Shown here piece after piece: positions 28,264-41,837 of a DNA stretch of 64,000 bases (its first letter is position 1; every line of letters begins with the position of its first letter). The stretch is from Mycobacterium sp. 852002-51057_SCH5723018 (lineage in GTDB: Bacteria > Actinomycetota > Actinomycetes > Mycobacteriales > Mycobacteriaceae): positions 186,001 through 250,000 of the forward strand of contig NZ_LZIR01000070.1 of NCBI RefSeq assembly GCF_001667035.1. The letters run 5' to 3'. Made by a program: the position numbers and the translations under genes. The notes under the pieces were generated by a model. The model did not search any database. It was not told where the DNA came from and saw only the letters and a program-made list of their open reading frames with translations.

Positions 28264-28760
28264 GGCTGCGGTCCCTGCTCCTCCGGGGCGGCGGCGGAAC
28301 GGACCGCCCGGGCGGCCGCGCGGATCTGCGGCGTCACCAGCATGACCTGGCCCAGCACGCCGTTGACGAAGCCGGGCGACTCGTCGGTGGACAGTTCCTT
28401 GGCCAGCTCCACGGCCTCGTCGACGGCGACCGGTTCCGGCACATCGTCGGCGTAGAGCAGCTCCCACACCGCGACCCGCAGGATGGCTCGGTCCACGGCG
28501 GGCAGCCTGTCCAGCGTCCAGCCCTGCAGGTGCGAGCTGAGCAGGTCGTCGATGTGCGCGATGTGCTCGCTGACCCCCCGCGCCGCCGCGACCGTGTACG
28601 GGTGCAGCGAGGCCACCTCGGGATTCGAGCCGGCCAGCGCGGTGCGGACGTCGACCACCTCGGCGGGGCTCAGGCTCCGGGCGTCGGCCTCGAACAACAG
28701 GTCCACGGCGCGCTTGCGGGCCTGGTGACGTCCTTTAACGGGCCGCGCGGGACGGCTCAC
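28260..28760 (-). CDS. nusB: transcription antitermination factor NusB
   Basis: RNA-binding factor that works with NusE in rRNA antitermination. 166 residues; characteristic [17 protein letters not shown] start, [21 protein letters not shown] and FVNGVLGQV. The GTG at 28760 ([10 protein letters not shown]) overlaps the efp stop (GTGA), so the genes are coupled. Confidence 0.96.
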   Translation of the reverse strand: MSRPARPVKGRHQARKRAVDLLFEADARSLSPAEVVDVRTALAGSNPEVASLHPYTVAAARGVSEHIAHIDDLLSSHLQGWTLDRLPAVDRAILRVAVWELLYADDVPEPVAVDEAVELAKELSTDESPGFVNGVLGQVMLVTPQIRAAARAVRSAAAPEEQGPQP

Positions 28761-29320
28761 GCGTTGACGCGTCCCAGGTAGCTGCCGTCGCGGGTGTCGA
28801 CCTTGAGCTTGTCCCCGGTGTTGATGAACAGCGGCACCTGGATCTGCGCCCCGGTCTCGACGGTGGCCGGCTTGGTGCCGGCGCTGGACCGGTCGCCCTG
28901 CAGCCCCGGCTCGGTGTGGGTGACCTCGAGTTCGACCGACACCGGCAGCTCGATGTACAGCGGCGCGCCGTTGTGGAAGGCCACCTGCACCGGCAGGCCC
29001 TCCAGCAGGAACCGGGCGGCGTCGCCGACCAGCGACTCCGGCAAGGGATGCTGCTCGTAGTCCTCGCTGTCCATGAACACAAAGTCCGAGCCGTCGCGGT
29101 ACAGGTAGGTGGTGTCGCGCCGGTCGACGGTGGCGGTGTCCACCTTCACGCCGGCGTTGTAGGTCTTGTCGACCACCTTGCCCGACAATACGTTCTTGAG
29201 CTTGGTGCGCACGAAGGCCGGCCCCTTGCCGGGTTTGACGTGTTGAAACTCGACGATCTGCCACAGCTGGCCGTCGATCGCCAGCACCAGTCCGTTCTTG
29301 AAGTCGGCAGTCGTTGCCAC
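28757..29320 (-). CDS. efp: elongation factor P
   Basis: Relieves ribosome stalling at polyproline. 187 residues, three OB/KOW domains, with the tip loop [17 protein letters not shown] carrying the conserved lysine, and the C-terminal signature [22 protein letters not shown] 29320 ([10 protein letters not shown]) matches the family start; it is 14 bp from the pepQ stop. No epmA/epmB-type modification gene is near. Confidence 0.97.
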   Translation of the reverse strand: MATTADFKNGLVLAIDGQLWQIVEFQHVKPGKGPAFVRTKLKNVLSGKVVDKTYNAGVKVDTATVDRRDTTYLYRDGSDFVFMDSEDYEQHPLPESLVGDAARFLLEGLPVQVAFHNGAPLYIELPVSVELEVTHTEPGLQGDRSSAGTKPATVETGAQIQVPLFINTGDKLKVDTRDGSYLGRVNA

Positions 29321-29334
29321 GGTCGGTTTGTCTC

Positions 29335-30450
29335 CTAGAGAATGGCCAGTTCCTTGGGGAACCGGGTGAGCAGTTCCGGGGTATGCCCGGTGGTTTCGTC
29401 TGGCACGACCAGGGTGTCCTCGATGCGGACACCGCCGCGGCCGGGTAAGTAGACGCCGGGCTCCACGGTCACCACGGAGCCCGCCAGTAGTGTACCGGCG
29501 GAGGTGGCGCCGATTCCCGGCGCTTCGTGGATCTGCAGGCCCACGCCGTGCCCCAGCCCGTGGCTGAAGTTCTCGCCATAGCCGGCATCGGCGATGAGCT
29601 GGCGCGCGGCGGCGTCGACGTCGCGCAGCCCGGCGCCGGGCTTCAACGCCTCCCGGCCGGCCCGCTGCGCTTCGGCGACCAATTGGTAGATCTCCAGTTG
29701 CCAATCGGCGGCCTTGCCCAGCACGAACGTGCGCGTCATGTCGGAGTGGTAGCCGGCGACCAGCGCGCCGAAGTCGATCTTGACGAAATCGCCGTCGTCC
29801 AGCACGGCGTCGGTCGGGCGGTGGTGCGGGATCGCCGAGTTCGGCCCGGCGGCGACGATCGTCTCGAACGAGATCGCGTCCGCGCCGTGGTCGAGCATCA
29901 GGGACTCCAGCTCGCGGCTCACCTCCCGCTCGGTCCGGCCCGGCCGCAGGCCGCCGCGCGACACCAGCTCGGTCAGCGCGGCGTCGGCGGCCTCGCAGGC
30001 CAGGCGCAGCAGCGCCAGCTCGCCTGCGTCCTTGACCTCGCGCAGCGCCTCCACCGTCCCGGCGGCCCGCACCAGCTCGGTGGTCCCGCTGCGCTCGTGG
30101 AGTTCGCTGGTCAGGGCGTCGAAGCCGTCGACGGTGACCACGTTGCTCTCGAAGCCCAGCTTTCCCACGCCGGCGTCGGCGGCCCGGCCCGCCAGGTGGC
30201 GCGCGACGGCCCGCTCGATGGCGATCTCGAGGTCGGGGGCCTGCTCGGCCGCCTGGGTGCGGTACCGGCCATCAGTGGCCAGCACGGCGCCTCGATCGTC
30301 GGAGTCGTCGGCAAACACGAGCAACGCGCCGTTGGATCCGGTGAATCCGGACAGATAACGCACGTTGACCAGGTCCGTGACCAGCATCGCGTCCAGTCCG
30401 CTGGCCCCGATCTGCGCCTTCAGATTGTCTCGACGCTGGGAATGTGTCAC
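29335..30450 (-). CDS. pepQ: Xaa-Pro aminopeptidase/dipeptidase
   Basis: M24 metallopeptidase that removes residues before proline. 371 residues: N-terminal creatinase domain, then pita-bread domain with the metal ligands in [20 protein letters not shown] (two Asp), [13 protein letters not shown] (His), [10 protein letters not shown] (Glu) and VRIEDTLVV (Glu). The start is GTG 30450. It heads the pepQ-efp-nusB operon and is divergent from an Rv2536-like membrane protein gene. Confidence 0.94.
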   Translation of the reverse strand: MTHSQRRDNLKAQIGASGLDAMLVTDLVNVRYLSGFTGSNGALLVFADDSDDRGAVLATDGRYRTQAAEQAPDLEIAIERAVARHLAGRAADAGVGKLGFESNVVTVDGFDALTSELHERSGTTELVRAAGTVEALREVKDAGELALLRLACEAADAALTELVSRGGLRPGRTEREVSRELESLMLDHGADAISFETIVAAGPNSAIPHHRPTDAVLDDGDFVKIDFGALVAGYHSDMTRTFVLGKAADWQLEIYQLVAEAQRAGREALKPGAGLRDVDAAARQLIADAGYGENFSHGLGHGVGLQIHEAPGIGATSAGTLLAGSVVTVEPGVYLPGRGGVRIEDTLVVPDETTGHTPELLTRFPKELAIL

Positions 30451-30469
30451 GACTCTTGACGGTACTCGC

Positions 30470-30475
30470 TACGCT
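30470..30475 (+). promoter_or_regulatory. candidate -10 box upstream of the Rv2536-like gene
   Basis: TACGCT lies 8 nt before ATG 30484, with no ribosome site, in a 33-bp divergent gap with pepQ. Confidence 0.35.
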
Positions 30476-30483
30476 TTTCCCTC

Positions 30484-31220
30484 ATGAGGAACTGGATGCT
30501 GCGCGGATTTGTGTTTGCGGCCGCGATGGTCGTCGTCCGAGTGTTTCAGGGAGCACTGATCAATGCGTGGCAGACCCAGGCCGGGCTGATCAGCATAGTG
30601 CTGCTGTTGTTGTTCATCACCGGCGTCGTCGTGTGGGGGGTGCTCGACGGCCGGGCGGACGCCAAAGCCCAGCCCGATCCGGACCGCCGCCAGGACATGG
30701 CGATGACCTGGCTGCTCGCCGGCCTGCTGGCCGGTGTGCTCAGCGGCGCGATCGCCTGGCTGATCGCGCTGGTGTACAAGGACATCTACACCGGTGGGCT
30801 GCTCAACGAGCTGACGACGTTCGCGGCGTTCACCGCGCTGATCGTCTTCGTGCCCGCGATCATCGGCGTGGCCTTCGGCCGCTGGCGGATCGACCGCAAT
30901 CCGCCAGCGCGGCGCGCCGGCGCCGAGGACGAGGAACGCGCCGACACCGACGTCTTCTCCGCCGTTCGGGGCGACGACGCGCCGACCGGCGAGATTCCGG
31001 CGCAGACGGCGTCGGAGGCGCGCACCGAGGAGCGGCCCACGTCGGTCGCGGTTGCCGATCGGGGGGGCGAGCGCGAGGCGCCGACCGAGACTATCCGCAC
31101 CCCCGAGCGGGAGGCCCCCACCGAGACGATCTCGACGCGGGACGACGACGCCAAGACCGAGGCGATCCGCACCGACACCGACGCCAAGCACGCCAGGCCC
31201 GGCTCGGAGCCCAAGCAGGA

Positions 31221-31224
<4 letters not shown>
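30484..31224 (+). CDS. membrane protein with acidic repeat tail (Rv2536-like)
   Basis: 246 residues. Four hydrophobic segments: an N-terminal one (about 6-24), [40 protein letters not shown] and [20 protein letters not shown]. After residue about 140 the protein becomes hydrophilic and repetitive, with three related units around [22 protein letters not shown] and [10 protein letters not shown]. The tail is probably cytoplasmic and Thr-rich, so it could be a phosphorylation target; that is speculation. It is convergent with aroQ, overlapping by 4 bp. Function unknown. Confidence 0.88.
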
Positions 31225-34478
<3,254 letters not shown>

Positions 34479-34531
34479 GCGTTCATCTTCCCATGTGGGC
34501 CGCCACGGACTTAAATCCGCGAGGTCACACC

Positions 34532-34585
34532 GAAATCGACGCTACCGTCACGCCTGCTCGAACTTTTTCGGGCTGGCGTCGATCT
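34532..34585. repeat. left copy of degenerate repeat flanking the DUF559 gene
   Basis: 54-bp imperfect palindrome: ATCGACGCTA near the left end and GGCGTCGAT near the right end, with CGAACTTTTTCG internally. It aligns without gaps to 35464-35517 at about 40 of 54 positions, in the same orientation. It lies 38 bp before the DUF559-like gene. Confidence 0.65.
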
Positions 34586-34622
34586 GGATGGATGTGTCGG
34601 TGCTCCGGTCCACTCTCTCGGC

Positions 34623-35477
34623 ATGGGCGAAGTCTTTGTAGGCAGCGAAGCGATTTCTGCCGGCGCGTTGAACGAGTACCAGTTGCGCCGGTGGTATCGA
34701 ACTATCTTCCGTGACGTCTATGTATCGAAGTTCGGCGAGGCGTCGCTGAATGACCGCATGCTTGGCGCCTGGCTGTGGTCGCGGCGACGGGCGGTAATCA
34801 CGGGCACTGCGGCGTCCGCGCTGCACGGTGCACGCTGGGTTGACGCCGATACGCCTATCGAACTCATTTCGAAGAGCGCGCGGCCCCAACCCGGGCTGAT
34901 CATCCGAAACGAAACCCTTGGGGCCGACGAAGTGACGACAATCAGGCGGCTACCGGTGACGTCAGTCGCCCGCACCGCTTTCGACCTCGGCCGCCACCTG
35001 CCACGCCAGCAGGCGCTGGTGCGGCTGGACGCGCTCATGCGGGCCACGCCGTTCTCGTTCGAAGATGTCTCGGTATTGGGCAAGCGATACCGCGGCGCTC
35101 GCGGTCTACGACGACTGGCGGAGGTGCTGCCTCTGGTGGACGGTGGCGCTGCGTCGCCGAAGGAGAGCTGGTTGCGGTTGCTTCTGATCGACGCCGGACT
35201 GCCCAAACCAACGACGCAGATACCGGTCAACGACGGTTGGCGGCCCGTCGGCGTGCTGGATATGGGCTGGGAGGACTACATGGTCGCCGCGGAGTATGAC
35301 GGCGACCAACACCGCACCGACCGCAGGCAATACGTGTGGGACCAGCGGCGACTAACCAAACTCGCAGACCTGGGCTGGGCCGTGATCCGGGTGATCGCCG
35401 AGGACAGGCGCGACGACATCCTCAACCGCGTGCTTCAAGCCCTCACCCGTCGCGGCTATCGCTCAGATCGACGCTAG
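34623..35477 (+). CDS. DUF559-type protein with AbiEi-like N-terminus
   Basis: 284 residues. The N-terminal part (VGSEAISAGALNEYQLRRWY, VYVSK, ITGTAASALHGARWVD, PVTSVARTAFDLGRHL) resembles the AbiEi-type antitoxin proteins common in mycobacteria. The C-terminal part has a Vsr/restriction-like core: E in PKESWLRLLL, then AAEYDGDQHRTDRRQYVWD and the strand WAVIRVIAED, i.e. a DUF559 nuclease fold with D and QxxR. The family is highly multicopy in mycobacteria, and no role is proven. No toxin partner is adjacent. It has flanking degenerate repeats, the right one overlapping its last codons, and it interrupts the aroC-prepilin peptidase interval, so it may be a mobile cassette. Confidence 0.8.
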   Translation: MGEVFVGSEAISAGALNEYQLRRWYRTIFRDVYVSKFGEASLNDRMLGAWLWSRRRAVITGTAASALHGARWVDADTPIELISKSARPQPGLIIRNETLGADEVTTIRRLPVTSVARTAFDLGRHLPRQQALVRLDALMRATPFSFEDVSVLGKRYRGARGLRRLAEVLPLVDGGAASPKESWLRLLLIDAGLPKPTTQIPVNDGWRPVGVLDMGWEDYMVAAEYDGDQHRTDRRQYVWDQRRLTKLADLGWAVIRVIAEDRRDDILNRVLQALTRRGYRSDRR

Positions 35478-35517
35478 CGCGCGACCTACTCGCACTTTTC
35501 CGCGCTGCCGTCGATTT
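35464..35517. repeat. right copy of degenerate repeat flanking the DUF559 gene
   Basis: Same orientation as 34532-34585. It begins AGATCGACGCTAG and ends GCCGTCGATTT, with CGCACTTTTCCGCG internally. The stop codon of the DUF559-like gene lies inside it. Confidence 0.65.
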
Positions 35518-35528
35518 CGAAGCGGACG

Positions 35529-35936
35529 TCACCCGAGGGCCAGGCTCACCGCCGCCGCGGTGGCCAGACACATCGACGGGCCGTGCGGCACGGCGCGCAC
35601 CGAGCCGACCACACCCACCAGCGCGGTCAGCAGCGGAGCGCCCAGCGCCGCCAGGAACCACACGTCGACGCCGAAGCACCCCGCCAGCCCGCCCAGCCCG
35701 ATCGCCAGCTTGACGTCGCCGGCGCCCATCGCGACCGGCGCCACCAGATGGACCAGCAGGTAGGCCCCCGCCAGCGCCGCCGCCCCGGCCAGCGCGGGCA
35801 GCCCGCGGCCGGTGACGGCGGCGGCCACCAGAATCAGACCCGCCCCGGGCAGCGTCAAGGCGTTGGGCAGGCGGCGGTGCCGGATGTCGCAGAAGCTCAG
35901 GGCGCCCATCCACAGCAACACGACCCCGGCGGCCAT
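35529..35936 (-). CDS. A24 family prepilin peptidase (Rv2551c-like)
   Basis: 135-residue polytopic aspartyl protease lacking the N-methylation domain. The two catalytic aspartates are D in FCDIRHRRLPNAL and D in GAGDVKLA (GxGD motif). Four to five membrane helices. It would process type IV prepilin-like (Flp) signal peptides; mycobacterial tad/flp genes are elsewhere. It follows aroE by 10 bp on the same strand. Confidence 0.92.
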   Translation of the reverse strand: MAAGVVLLWMGALSFCDIRHRRLPNALTLPGAGLILVAAAVTGRGLPALAGAAALAGAYLLVHLVAPVAMGAGDVKLAIGLGGLAGCFGVDVWFLAALGAPLLTALVGVVGSVRAVPHGPSMCLATAAAVSLALG

Positions 35937-35946
35937 GCGCGGCAGG

Positions 35947-36762
35947 CTAACGCAGCGCCGCCTCCATCGCCGCTCGCGGCGCGGGCAGCCCGGTGAACTG
36001 TTCCACCTGCGCGAACGCCTGATGCAGCAGCATCTGCAGACCGCTGATCACCCGGCCGCCCGCGGCGGGGACCGCCGCGGCCAGCGGGGTGGGCCAGGGG
36101 TCGTAGACAGCGTCCAGCAGCACCGGGATCGCGGCGAACGTGCCCGCGTACCGCGCCGCCACGTCGGCCGGGATGGTGCTGACCAGCACCTCGGCGGCCG
36201 AAACCTCGTCGGCCAGCGCGCCGCTGCCGAGGCCGCAGAACCGCGTCGCCAGGCCTATCCGGGTGCCGAGATCCACCAGCCGCTCGCCCTTCTCGCGATC
36301 GCGCGCGACGACAGTGACACCGGTGGCACCGAGCCGGGCCAGGCCGACGACGGCCGCCGGCGCGGTGCCGCCCGATCCACAGACCAGCGCCCATCCAGAG
36401 GCTCCCCCGATTGACGCGACGGCGCCCGACACCCCGTCGATGTCGGTGTTGTCGGCCCGCCACCCGGCCGGCGTGCGCACCAGGGTGTTGGCCGAGCCGA
36501 CCAGCGCCGCCCGCTCGGTGCGCTCGTCGGCGAAGCGCAGCGCGGCGAACTTGCCCGGCTTGGTCACCGACACGCCGACCCACTCGGGCCCGAACCCGCC
36601 GACCACGCCCGGCAGCTCGTCGGCGCCGCACTCGATGCGCTCATAGGTCCAGTCGTGCAGGCCCAGCGCGCGGTAGGCGGCCAGGTGCAGTTGCGGGGAA
36701 CGGGAATGGGCGATCGGCGAGCCGAGGACGGCCGCCTTCCTAGCGCGTGCTGTCGAGGACAC
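35947..36762 (-). CDS. aroE: shikimate dehydrogenase
   Basis: NADPH-dependent reduction of 3-dehydroshikimate. About 271 residues: GSPIAHSRSPQLHLAAY (shikimate-binding serines), VSVTKPGK (catalytic Lys), NTDIDG (Asp) and the nucleotide-binding LVCGSGGTAPAAVVGLARLG. I chose GTG 36762 ([14 protein letters not shown]); it overlaps the 3' end of mltG by 23 bp. Upstream in-frame codons are mltG in another frame. Confidence 0.94.
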   Translation of the reverse strand: MSSTARARKAAVLGSPIAHSRSPQLHLAAYRALGLHDWTYERIECGADELPGVVGGFGPEWVGVSVTKPGKFAALRFADERTERAALVGSANTLVRTPAGWRADNTDIDGVSGAVASIGGASGWALVCGSGGTAPAAVVGLARLGATGVTVVARDREKGERLVDLGTRIGLATRFCGLGSGALADEVSAAEVLVSTIPADVAARYAGTFAAIPVLLDAVYDPWPTPLAAAVPAAGGRVISGLQMLLHQAFAQVEQFTGLPAPRAAMEAALR

Positions 36763-37984
36763 CGTTGCGCTTAGCCAGCTCGATGTTGGCCAAATGCTGC
36801 TGATAATCCTTGGTGAACAGCGTCGTGCCCTGGCCGTCGATGGTGACGAAGTACAGCCAGTCACCCGGCTCCGGGTGCTCGGCCGCGCGCAGCGCGTCCA
36901 CGCCCGGCGAGCAGATCGCCGTGGCGGGCAGCCCCTGGGACACATAGGTGTTCCACGGGGTCTTCTGAGCGCGGTCGGCGTCGGTGGTGGCCACCTCCCG
37001 GCGGTCCAGCGGGTAGTTCACGGTCGAGTCGAATTCCAGCGTGTGGTGGGCGTGCAGGCGGTTGTAGATGACCTGCGCCACCTTCGGGAAGTCCTGCATG
37101 TTGGATTCCTGCTGCACCAGCGACGCCACCACCAGGATGTCGTAGGGCGACAGCCCCATGGCCTGCGCGGAGTCCAGCAGGCCCGACCTCATGTACTCCA
37201 CGGCGCCCCCGCTGATCAGGCCGGTCAGGATGCTTTCGGCCGACGACGAGGGATCGACGTTGAAGGTCCCCGGCGCGATGAGGCCCTCGATGCGGCGGTG
37301 GTCCTTGCCCAGCTCGTTGACCGGTTCAACGGCCCACGGCGGCACCGCCAGGGACAGGGGGCTGGTGTTGGAGGCCGCCGCGCGCAGGTCGTCGACGGAG
37401 ACGCAGCGCCGGTTGCCGTCGAGGTCGACGCAGGTGGCCCGGGAAATCAGCGTCAGGATGCCGGGGGTCAGCACGTTGGTCTTCATGTCGGTGGTGTCGT
37501 CGAGCTGACGGCCCTCCGGGATGACCAGGCGCCCCACCCGGCTGTTGGGGTCGGCCAGCCGCGCTACGGCGTTGGCGGCGGGGATCTCGGTGCGCAACCG
37601 GTAGAAGCCGGGCTGGATCGAGGTGATCGCGGAGTTGCCGTGCGCGGCGTTGACGAACGCCCGCACCGTGGCGATCACGCCCTGGTTGTGCAGCGTCTCC
37701 CCGACCATCGTCGTCGAGTCGCCGGACTGGATCTGGATCACGATGTCCCGCTTGCCGCCGCCGCTGTAGTCGTCGCCGGACCCGAACACCGTGTTCCACA
37801 GCCGGGTGCCGACGAAGACGACCACGACCATGAGCACGACGAGCAGGGCGAGCGCGATCCGGCCGGCGAAGCGCTTACGCCGCTTGCCGCGTTCGGCCTG
37901 GTTTCGGGCGACCCGGCTCATCCGGCGTCGCGGCGGCCCGACCGCCTCGGGCTCGGCCCGCTGGCCCCGCGCGCTGTCAACCAT
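36740..37984 (-). CDS. mltG: endolytic murein transglycosylase MltG
   Basis: YceG-like peptidoglycan lytic transglycosylase that terminates glycan strands. 414 residues: basic cytoplasmic N-terminus, one membrane helix (about residues 43-62, [18 protein letters not shown]), LysM-like [17 protein letters not shown], and the YceG core with the catalytic Glu in [20 protein letters not shown]. Located between ruvX and aroE as in other actinobacteria. ATG 37984 overlaps the ruvX stop region by 8 bp. Confidence 0.94.
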   Translation of the reverse strand: MVDSARGQRAEPEAVGPPRRRMSRVARNQAERGKRRKRFAGRIALALLVVLMVVVVFVGTRLWNTVFGSGDDYSGGGKRDIVIQIQSGDSTTMVGETLHNQGVIATVRAFVNAAHGNSAITSIQPGFYRLRTEIPAANAVARLADPNSRVGRLVIPEGRQLDDTTDMKTNVLTPGILTLISRATCVDLDGNRRCVSVDDLRAAASNTSPLSLAVPPWAVEPVNELGKDHRRIEGLIAPGTFNVDPSSSAESILTGLISGGAVEYMRSGLLDSAQAMGLSPYDILVVASLVQQESNMQDFPKVAQVIYNRLHAHHTLEFDSTVNYPLDRREVATTDADRAQKTPWNTYVSQGLPATAICSPGVDALRAAEHPEPGDWLYFVTIDGQGTTLFTKDYQQHLANIELAKRNGVLDSTR

Positions 37985-38483
37985 CGGTGACCCCCCTCGC
38001 CACCGCGTCGCGACGCTGGTCGAGCCAGCTCTGCAGGATCGCCACCGCCGCCGCCTGGTCGATCACCGACCGCTGCTGCCGGGCCTTCACGCCCGCCGCG
38101 CGCAGCGACCGCTGGGCGCTCACGGTGGTCAGCCGCTCGTCGGCGAGCCGCACCGGGGTGGGGGCGATCCGCCGGGCCAGGGCCTCGGCCAGCTCGATCG
38201 CGTCCTGCGCCGACGGCCCGGTGCGGTCGGCCAGGGTGCGGGGCAGGCCGACGACGACCTCGACCGCCTCCAGCTCGGCGGCCAGCTCGGCCAGCCGGCG
38301 CAGGTGCTTGCCGGAGCGGTCGCGGCGCACCGTCTCCACCGGGGTGGCCAGGATGCCGTCGGGGTCGCTGGCGGCCACGCCGATGCGCACCCTGCCCACG
38401 TCGACGCCGACCCGTCGGCCCGGCCCGGGGTCCTGGTCAGGATCGCCGGGCCGGTCGGGGAGGCGGTGCTGTGTCAAGACCAC
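37977..38483 (-). CDS. ruvX: RuvX/YqgF family Holliday junction resolvase-like nuclease
   Basis: 168 residues, RNase H fold: [31 protein letters not shown] and the C-terminal acidic [15 protein letters not shown]. Proposed roles are 16S rRNA 5' maturation and recombination intermediates. It has the Pro/Arg-rich N-terminal tail seen in mycobacterial orthologues. GTG 38483 immediately follows the alaS stop (38484). Confidence 0.93.
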   Translation of the reverse strand: MVLTQHRLPDRPGDPDQDPGPGRRVGVDVGRVRIGVAASDPDGILATPVETVRRDRSGKHLRRLAELAAELEAVEVVVGLPRTLADRTGPSAQDAIELAEALARRIAPTPVRLADERLTTVSAQRSLRAAGVKARQQRSVIDQAAAVAILQSWLDQRRDAVARGVTDG

Positions 38484-41201
38484 TCAACCGACCCGCTTTA
38501 TCTCTGCGCGCACCGCGTCGAGTGCGGCATCGATGCCGGTCGGGTCTTTTCCTGAGCCCTGCGCCAGGTCGGCCTTGCCGCCGCCGCGGCCGTCGACGGC
38601 GACGGCGAGCTGTTTGACCAGGTCGTTGGCGCGCAGGCCGAGATCTTGGGCGGCCGCGTTGGCGGCGACGGCATACGGGACGCTCGACCCGCCGTCGCCC
38701 GCCGAACTCACAGCTATCAGCGCCACCACCGCCGGATCGCTGCCGAGCTTGCCGCGGATGTCGCCGACCAGGGAGCGCAGGTCGGCCGCCGTCGTCCCGC
38801 TCGACATCCGTTGCGCCACCACACGCACGTTACCGATCCGCTCGGCGCCGGCCGCGGCGTTGGTGGCGGCGGCCTTCGCGCCCGCCAGCCGGGCGCGTTC
38901 GAGTTCCTTCTCGGCGGCCTTGAGCCGCTCCACCAGGTTGGCCACCCGGGCCGGCACCTCTTCGGAGGGCACCTTCAGCGACGACGCCAGCCCGGCCATC
39001 AGGGCGCGCTCCTTGGCCAGATGCCGGAAGGATTCCAGCCCGACGTAGGCCTCGACGCGGCGGGTCCCGGAGCCGATCGAGGATTCACCCAGGATCGTCA
39101 CCGGGCCGATCTGCGCCGAGTTGTGCACGTGCGTCCCGCCGCACAGCTCGAGCGAGAACGGTCCGCCGATCTCGACCACGCGCACCTCGTCGGGATAGGC
39201 CTCGCCGAACAGCGCCATCGCCCCCATCGCCTTGGCCTTCTCCAGCTGCTCGGTGAAGGTGTGCACCTCGAAGTCGGCCTGCACGGCCTCGTTGGTGACC
39301 TCTTCGATCTGGGTGCGCTGCTCCTCGCTCAGCGGCCCCTGCCAGTTGAAGTCGAACCGCAGGTAGCCCGGCCGGTTCAGCGACCCGGCCTGCACGGCGT
39401 TGGGGCCCAGCACTTGTCGCAGGGCGGCGTGCACCATGTGGGTGCCCGAGTGGCCCTGGGTGGCGCCCCGGCGCCAGCCCGGGTCCACCGCGGCGACCAC
39501 GGTGTCGCCCTCCACGAATTCCCCGGACTCCACGTTGACGCGGTGCACCCACAGGGTTTTGGCGATCTTCTGCACGTCGGTCACCGCCGCCCGGGCGCTC
39601 TCGTTGGCCCCGGTCCCGCCGATGGTGCCCTCGTCGGCGATCTGCCCGCCCGACTCGGCGTAAAGCGGGGTGCGGTCCAGCACCAGTTCGACGCGGTCCG
39701 CCCCGGCGCCCTCCCCTTGCGATCCGTGCGCGACCACCGGCACCCGCTTGCCGTCCACGAAAATGCCGAGAACCCTTGCCTCGGAGGCCAATTCGTCAAA
39801 GCCGGTGAACTCGGTGGGCCCGGCGTCGACCAGCTCGCGGTAGGCGCTCAGGTCGGCATGCGCGTGCTTGCGGGCGGCGGCGTCGGCCTTGGCGCGGCGC
39901 CGCTGTTCGGCCATCAGTTCCCTAAAGCCGATCTCGTCGACCTGCAGGCCGGCCTCGGCGGCCATCTCGAGGGTGAGCTCGATCGGGAAGCCGTAGGTGT
40001 CGTGCAGGGTGAAGGCGTCGGAGCCGGAAACCACGGTGGCGCCCGCCGCCTTGGTGGCGCCCGCGACGTCCTCGAACAGCCTGGAGCCCGACGCCAGCGT
40101 GCGGTTGAACGCGGTCTCCTCGGCTACGGCGATGCGCCTGATCCGGTCGAAATCGGTGACCAGTTCCGGATACGACGGGCCCATCGAGTCGCGCACCGTG
40201 GCCATCAGGTCACCGACGACGGGTTCCTCGATGCCCAGCAGCTTGGCCGAGCGGATCACCCGGCGCAGCAGCCGGCGCAACACGTAGCCGCGCCCGTCGT
40301 TGCCGGGGCTGACGCCGTCGCCGATCAGGATGGCCGCGGTGCGGCTGTGGTCGGCGATGACGCGGTAGCGCACGTCGTCCTCGTGGTTGCCGGCGTCATA
40401 AGGACGCGGGGCGCGGGCGGCCACGGCGTCGATCACCGGCCGCAGCAGGTCCGTCTCGTAGACGTTGTGCACGCCCTGCAGCACGAACGCGACCCGCTCG
40501 ACGCCCATGCCGGTGTCGATGTTCTTGCGCGGCAACGGCCCGAGGATCTCGAAGTCGGTCTTGCCGGTGCCCTCGCCGCGCTCGCTCTGCATGAACACCA
40601 GGTTCCACAGCTCGACGTAGCGGTCCTCGTTGGCGATCGGGCCGCCGCCGACGCCGAACTCTTCGCCGCGGTCGTAGTAGATCTCCGACGACGGGCCGCA
40701 CGGTCCGGGGATGCCCATCGACCAGTAGTTGTCCTCCATGCCGCGGCGCTGGATCCGCTCGGCCGGCAGCCCGGCGATCTCCTGCCACAGCGAAAACGCC
40801 TCGTCGTCGTCGAAATAAACGGTGGCCCAGAGCCGTTCGGGATCCAGCCCGTATCCGCCGTCGGAGATGGGATTGGTCAGCAGCGACCACGCGAGTTCGA
40901 TGGCCCGGCGCTTGAAGTAGTCGCCGAACGAGAAGTTGCCGGCCATCTGGAAGAAGGTGTTGTGCCGGGTGGTGATGCCCACCTCGTCGATGTCGGGCGT
41001 GCGGATGCACTTCTGGATGCTGGTGGCCGTCGTGTAGGGCGGCGTGCGCGCGCCCAGGAAGAACGGCACGAACTGAACCATGCCGGCGTTGACGAACAGC
41101 AGATTGGGGTCGTCGAGGATCACCGAGGCGCTCGGCACTTCGGTGTGGCCCGCCTTCACGAAGTGATCGAGGAATCGCTTCCTGATCTCGTGTGTCTGCA
41201 C
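38484..41201 (-). CDS. alaS: alanyl-tRNA synthetase
   Basis: 905 residues. Class II aminoacylation domain ([20 protein letters not shown]), editing domain with zinc ligands [11 protein letters not shown] (HxxxH) and [13 protein letters not shown], and C-terminal C-Ala domain ([14 protein letters not shown]). The GTG at 41201 ([14 protein letters not shown]) matches the family start. It is coupled with ruvX and mltG downstream. Confidence 0.98.
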   Translation of the reverse strand: MQTHEIRKRFLDHFVKAGHTEVPSASVILDDPNLLFVNAGMVQFVPFFLGARTPPYTTATSIQKCIRTPDIDEVGITTRHNTFFQMAGNFSFGDYFKRRAIELAWSLLTNPISDGGYGLDPERLWATVYFDDDEAFSLWQEIAGLPAERIQRRGMEDNYWSMGIPGPCGPSSEIYYDRGEEFGVGGGPIANEDRYVELWNLVFMQSERGEGTGKTDFEILGPLPRKNIDTGMGVERVAFVLQGVHNVYETDLLRPVIDAVAARAPRPYDAGNHEDDVRYRVIADHSRTAAILIGDGVSPGNDGRGYVLRRLLRRVIRSAKLLGIEEPVVGDLMATVRDSMGPSYPELVTDFDRIRRIAVAEETAFNRTLASGSRLFEDVAGATKAAGATVVSGSDAFTLHDTYGFPIELTLEMAAEAGLQVDEIGFRELMAEQRRRAKADAAARKHAHADLSAYRELVDAGPTEFTGFDELASEARVLGIFVDGKRVPVVAHGSQGEGAGADRVELVLDRTPLYAESGGQIADEGTIGGTGANESARAAVTDVQKIAKTLWVHRVNVESGEFVEGDTVVAAVDPGWRRGATQGHSGTHMVHAALRQVLGPNAVQAGSLNRPGYLRFDFNWQGPLSEEQRTQIEEVTNEAVQADFEVHTFTEQLEKAKAMGAMALFGEAYPDEVRVVEIGGPFSLELCGGTHVHNSAQIGPVTILGESSIGSGTRRVEAYVGLESFRHLAKERALMAGLASSLKVPSEEVPARVANLVERLKAAEKELERARLAGAKAAATNAAAGAERIGNVRVVAQRMSSGTTAADLRSLVGDIRGKLGSDPAVVALIAVSSAGDGGSSVPYAVAANAAAQDLGLRANDLVKQLAVAVDGRGGGKADLAQGSGKDPTGIDAALDAVRAEIKRVG

Positions 41202-41277
41202 TGTCGTTCGCTTCTTCCTTGTAGCCCGCTAGCCTGACGTACCTTTCCAGCCTATTCGCCGGTCGAGTGCGCTCCCG

Positions 41278-41679
41278 CTAACCCTCCAGGAAGCTCAGCC
41301 GAACCGACCGCCGCGGGTTGTCCCGGTTCAGGTCGACCAGCACGATGCTCTGCCAGGTGCCCAGCTGCGGGTCGCCGCTGGCGACCGGCACCGTGACCGA
41401 CGGCGCGACGATCGCCGGCAACACGTGGTCGGCGCCGTGCCCCGGGGAGCCGTGCTCGTGCCGGTAGCGATCGTCGCGCGGCAACAGCCGTTCCAGCGTG
41501 TCGACCAGGTCGTCGTCGGAGCCGGCGCCGGTCTCGATGATCGCGACCCCCGCCGTCGCGTGGGGGACGAACACGTTGCACAGACCGTCGCCGTAGCTGA
41601 AGCAGAACCGGCGCACCGCATCGGTCAGATCGACGATGCGGCGACGCGCGGTGTCCACCTCCAGCACATCGGTATGCAC
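41278..41679 (-). CDS. YjbQ family protein (Rv2556c-like)
   Basis: About 133 residues of the UPF0047/YjbQ family, some members of which have weak thiamine-phosphate synthase activity; the true role is unknown. Conserved [34 protein letters not shown] and [13 protein letters not shown], the histidines forming a likely metal site. GTG 41679 is preferred; a start five codons later (VLEVD) is possible. It is divergent from the Rv2557-like gene. Confidence 0.9.
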   Translation of the reverse strand: MHTDVLEVDTARRRIVDLTDAVRRFCFSYGDGLCNVFVPHATAGVAIIETGAGSDDDLVDTLERLLPRDDRYRHEHGSPGHGADHVLPAIVAPSVTVPVASGDPQLGTWQSIVLVDLNRDNPRRSVRLSFLEG

Positions 41680-41744
41680 CCGGTCAAGCCTACGGCGGAC
41701 CGACTGCCACCGGCCAATCGTTTGTGAGCGCAGCCACACCCCCA

Positions 41745-41837
41745 GGGGGCATTGCCAGGGCTGACCGGCAGGAGGAACGTAGCTCGTGGACCGGTGGCGC
41801 CACCGGGGCGCCGCCCCGAGGAAAGAGGGGGTGGATC
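41745..41837 (+). promoter_or_regulatory. conserved leader of paralogue 1
   Basis: Shares with the leader of the next paralogue the blocks CATTGCCA (41750-41757) and AGGAGGAA (41770-41777), and a hairpin; here it is a perfect 16-bp palindrome, CCGGTGGCGCCACCGG, at 41791-41806. The AGGAGGAA is too far from the main start (GTG 41838) to serve it, and TTG 41752 opens a short frame across it. A leader peptide or RNA control element is possible. Confidence 0.5.

Noticed and set aside
34623..35477. Complete AbiE type IV toxin-antitoxin pair
   Set aside because: Only the AbiEi-like gene is present; no AbiEii nucleotidyltransferase is adjacent.
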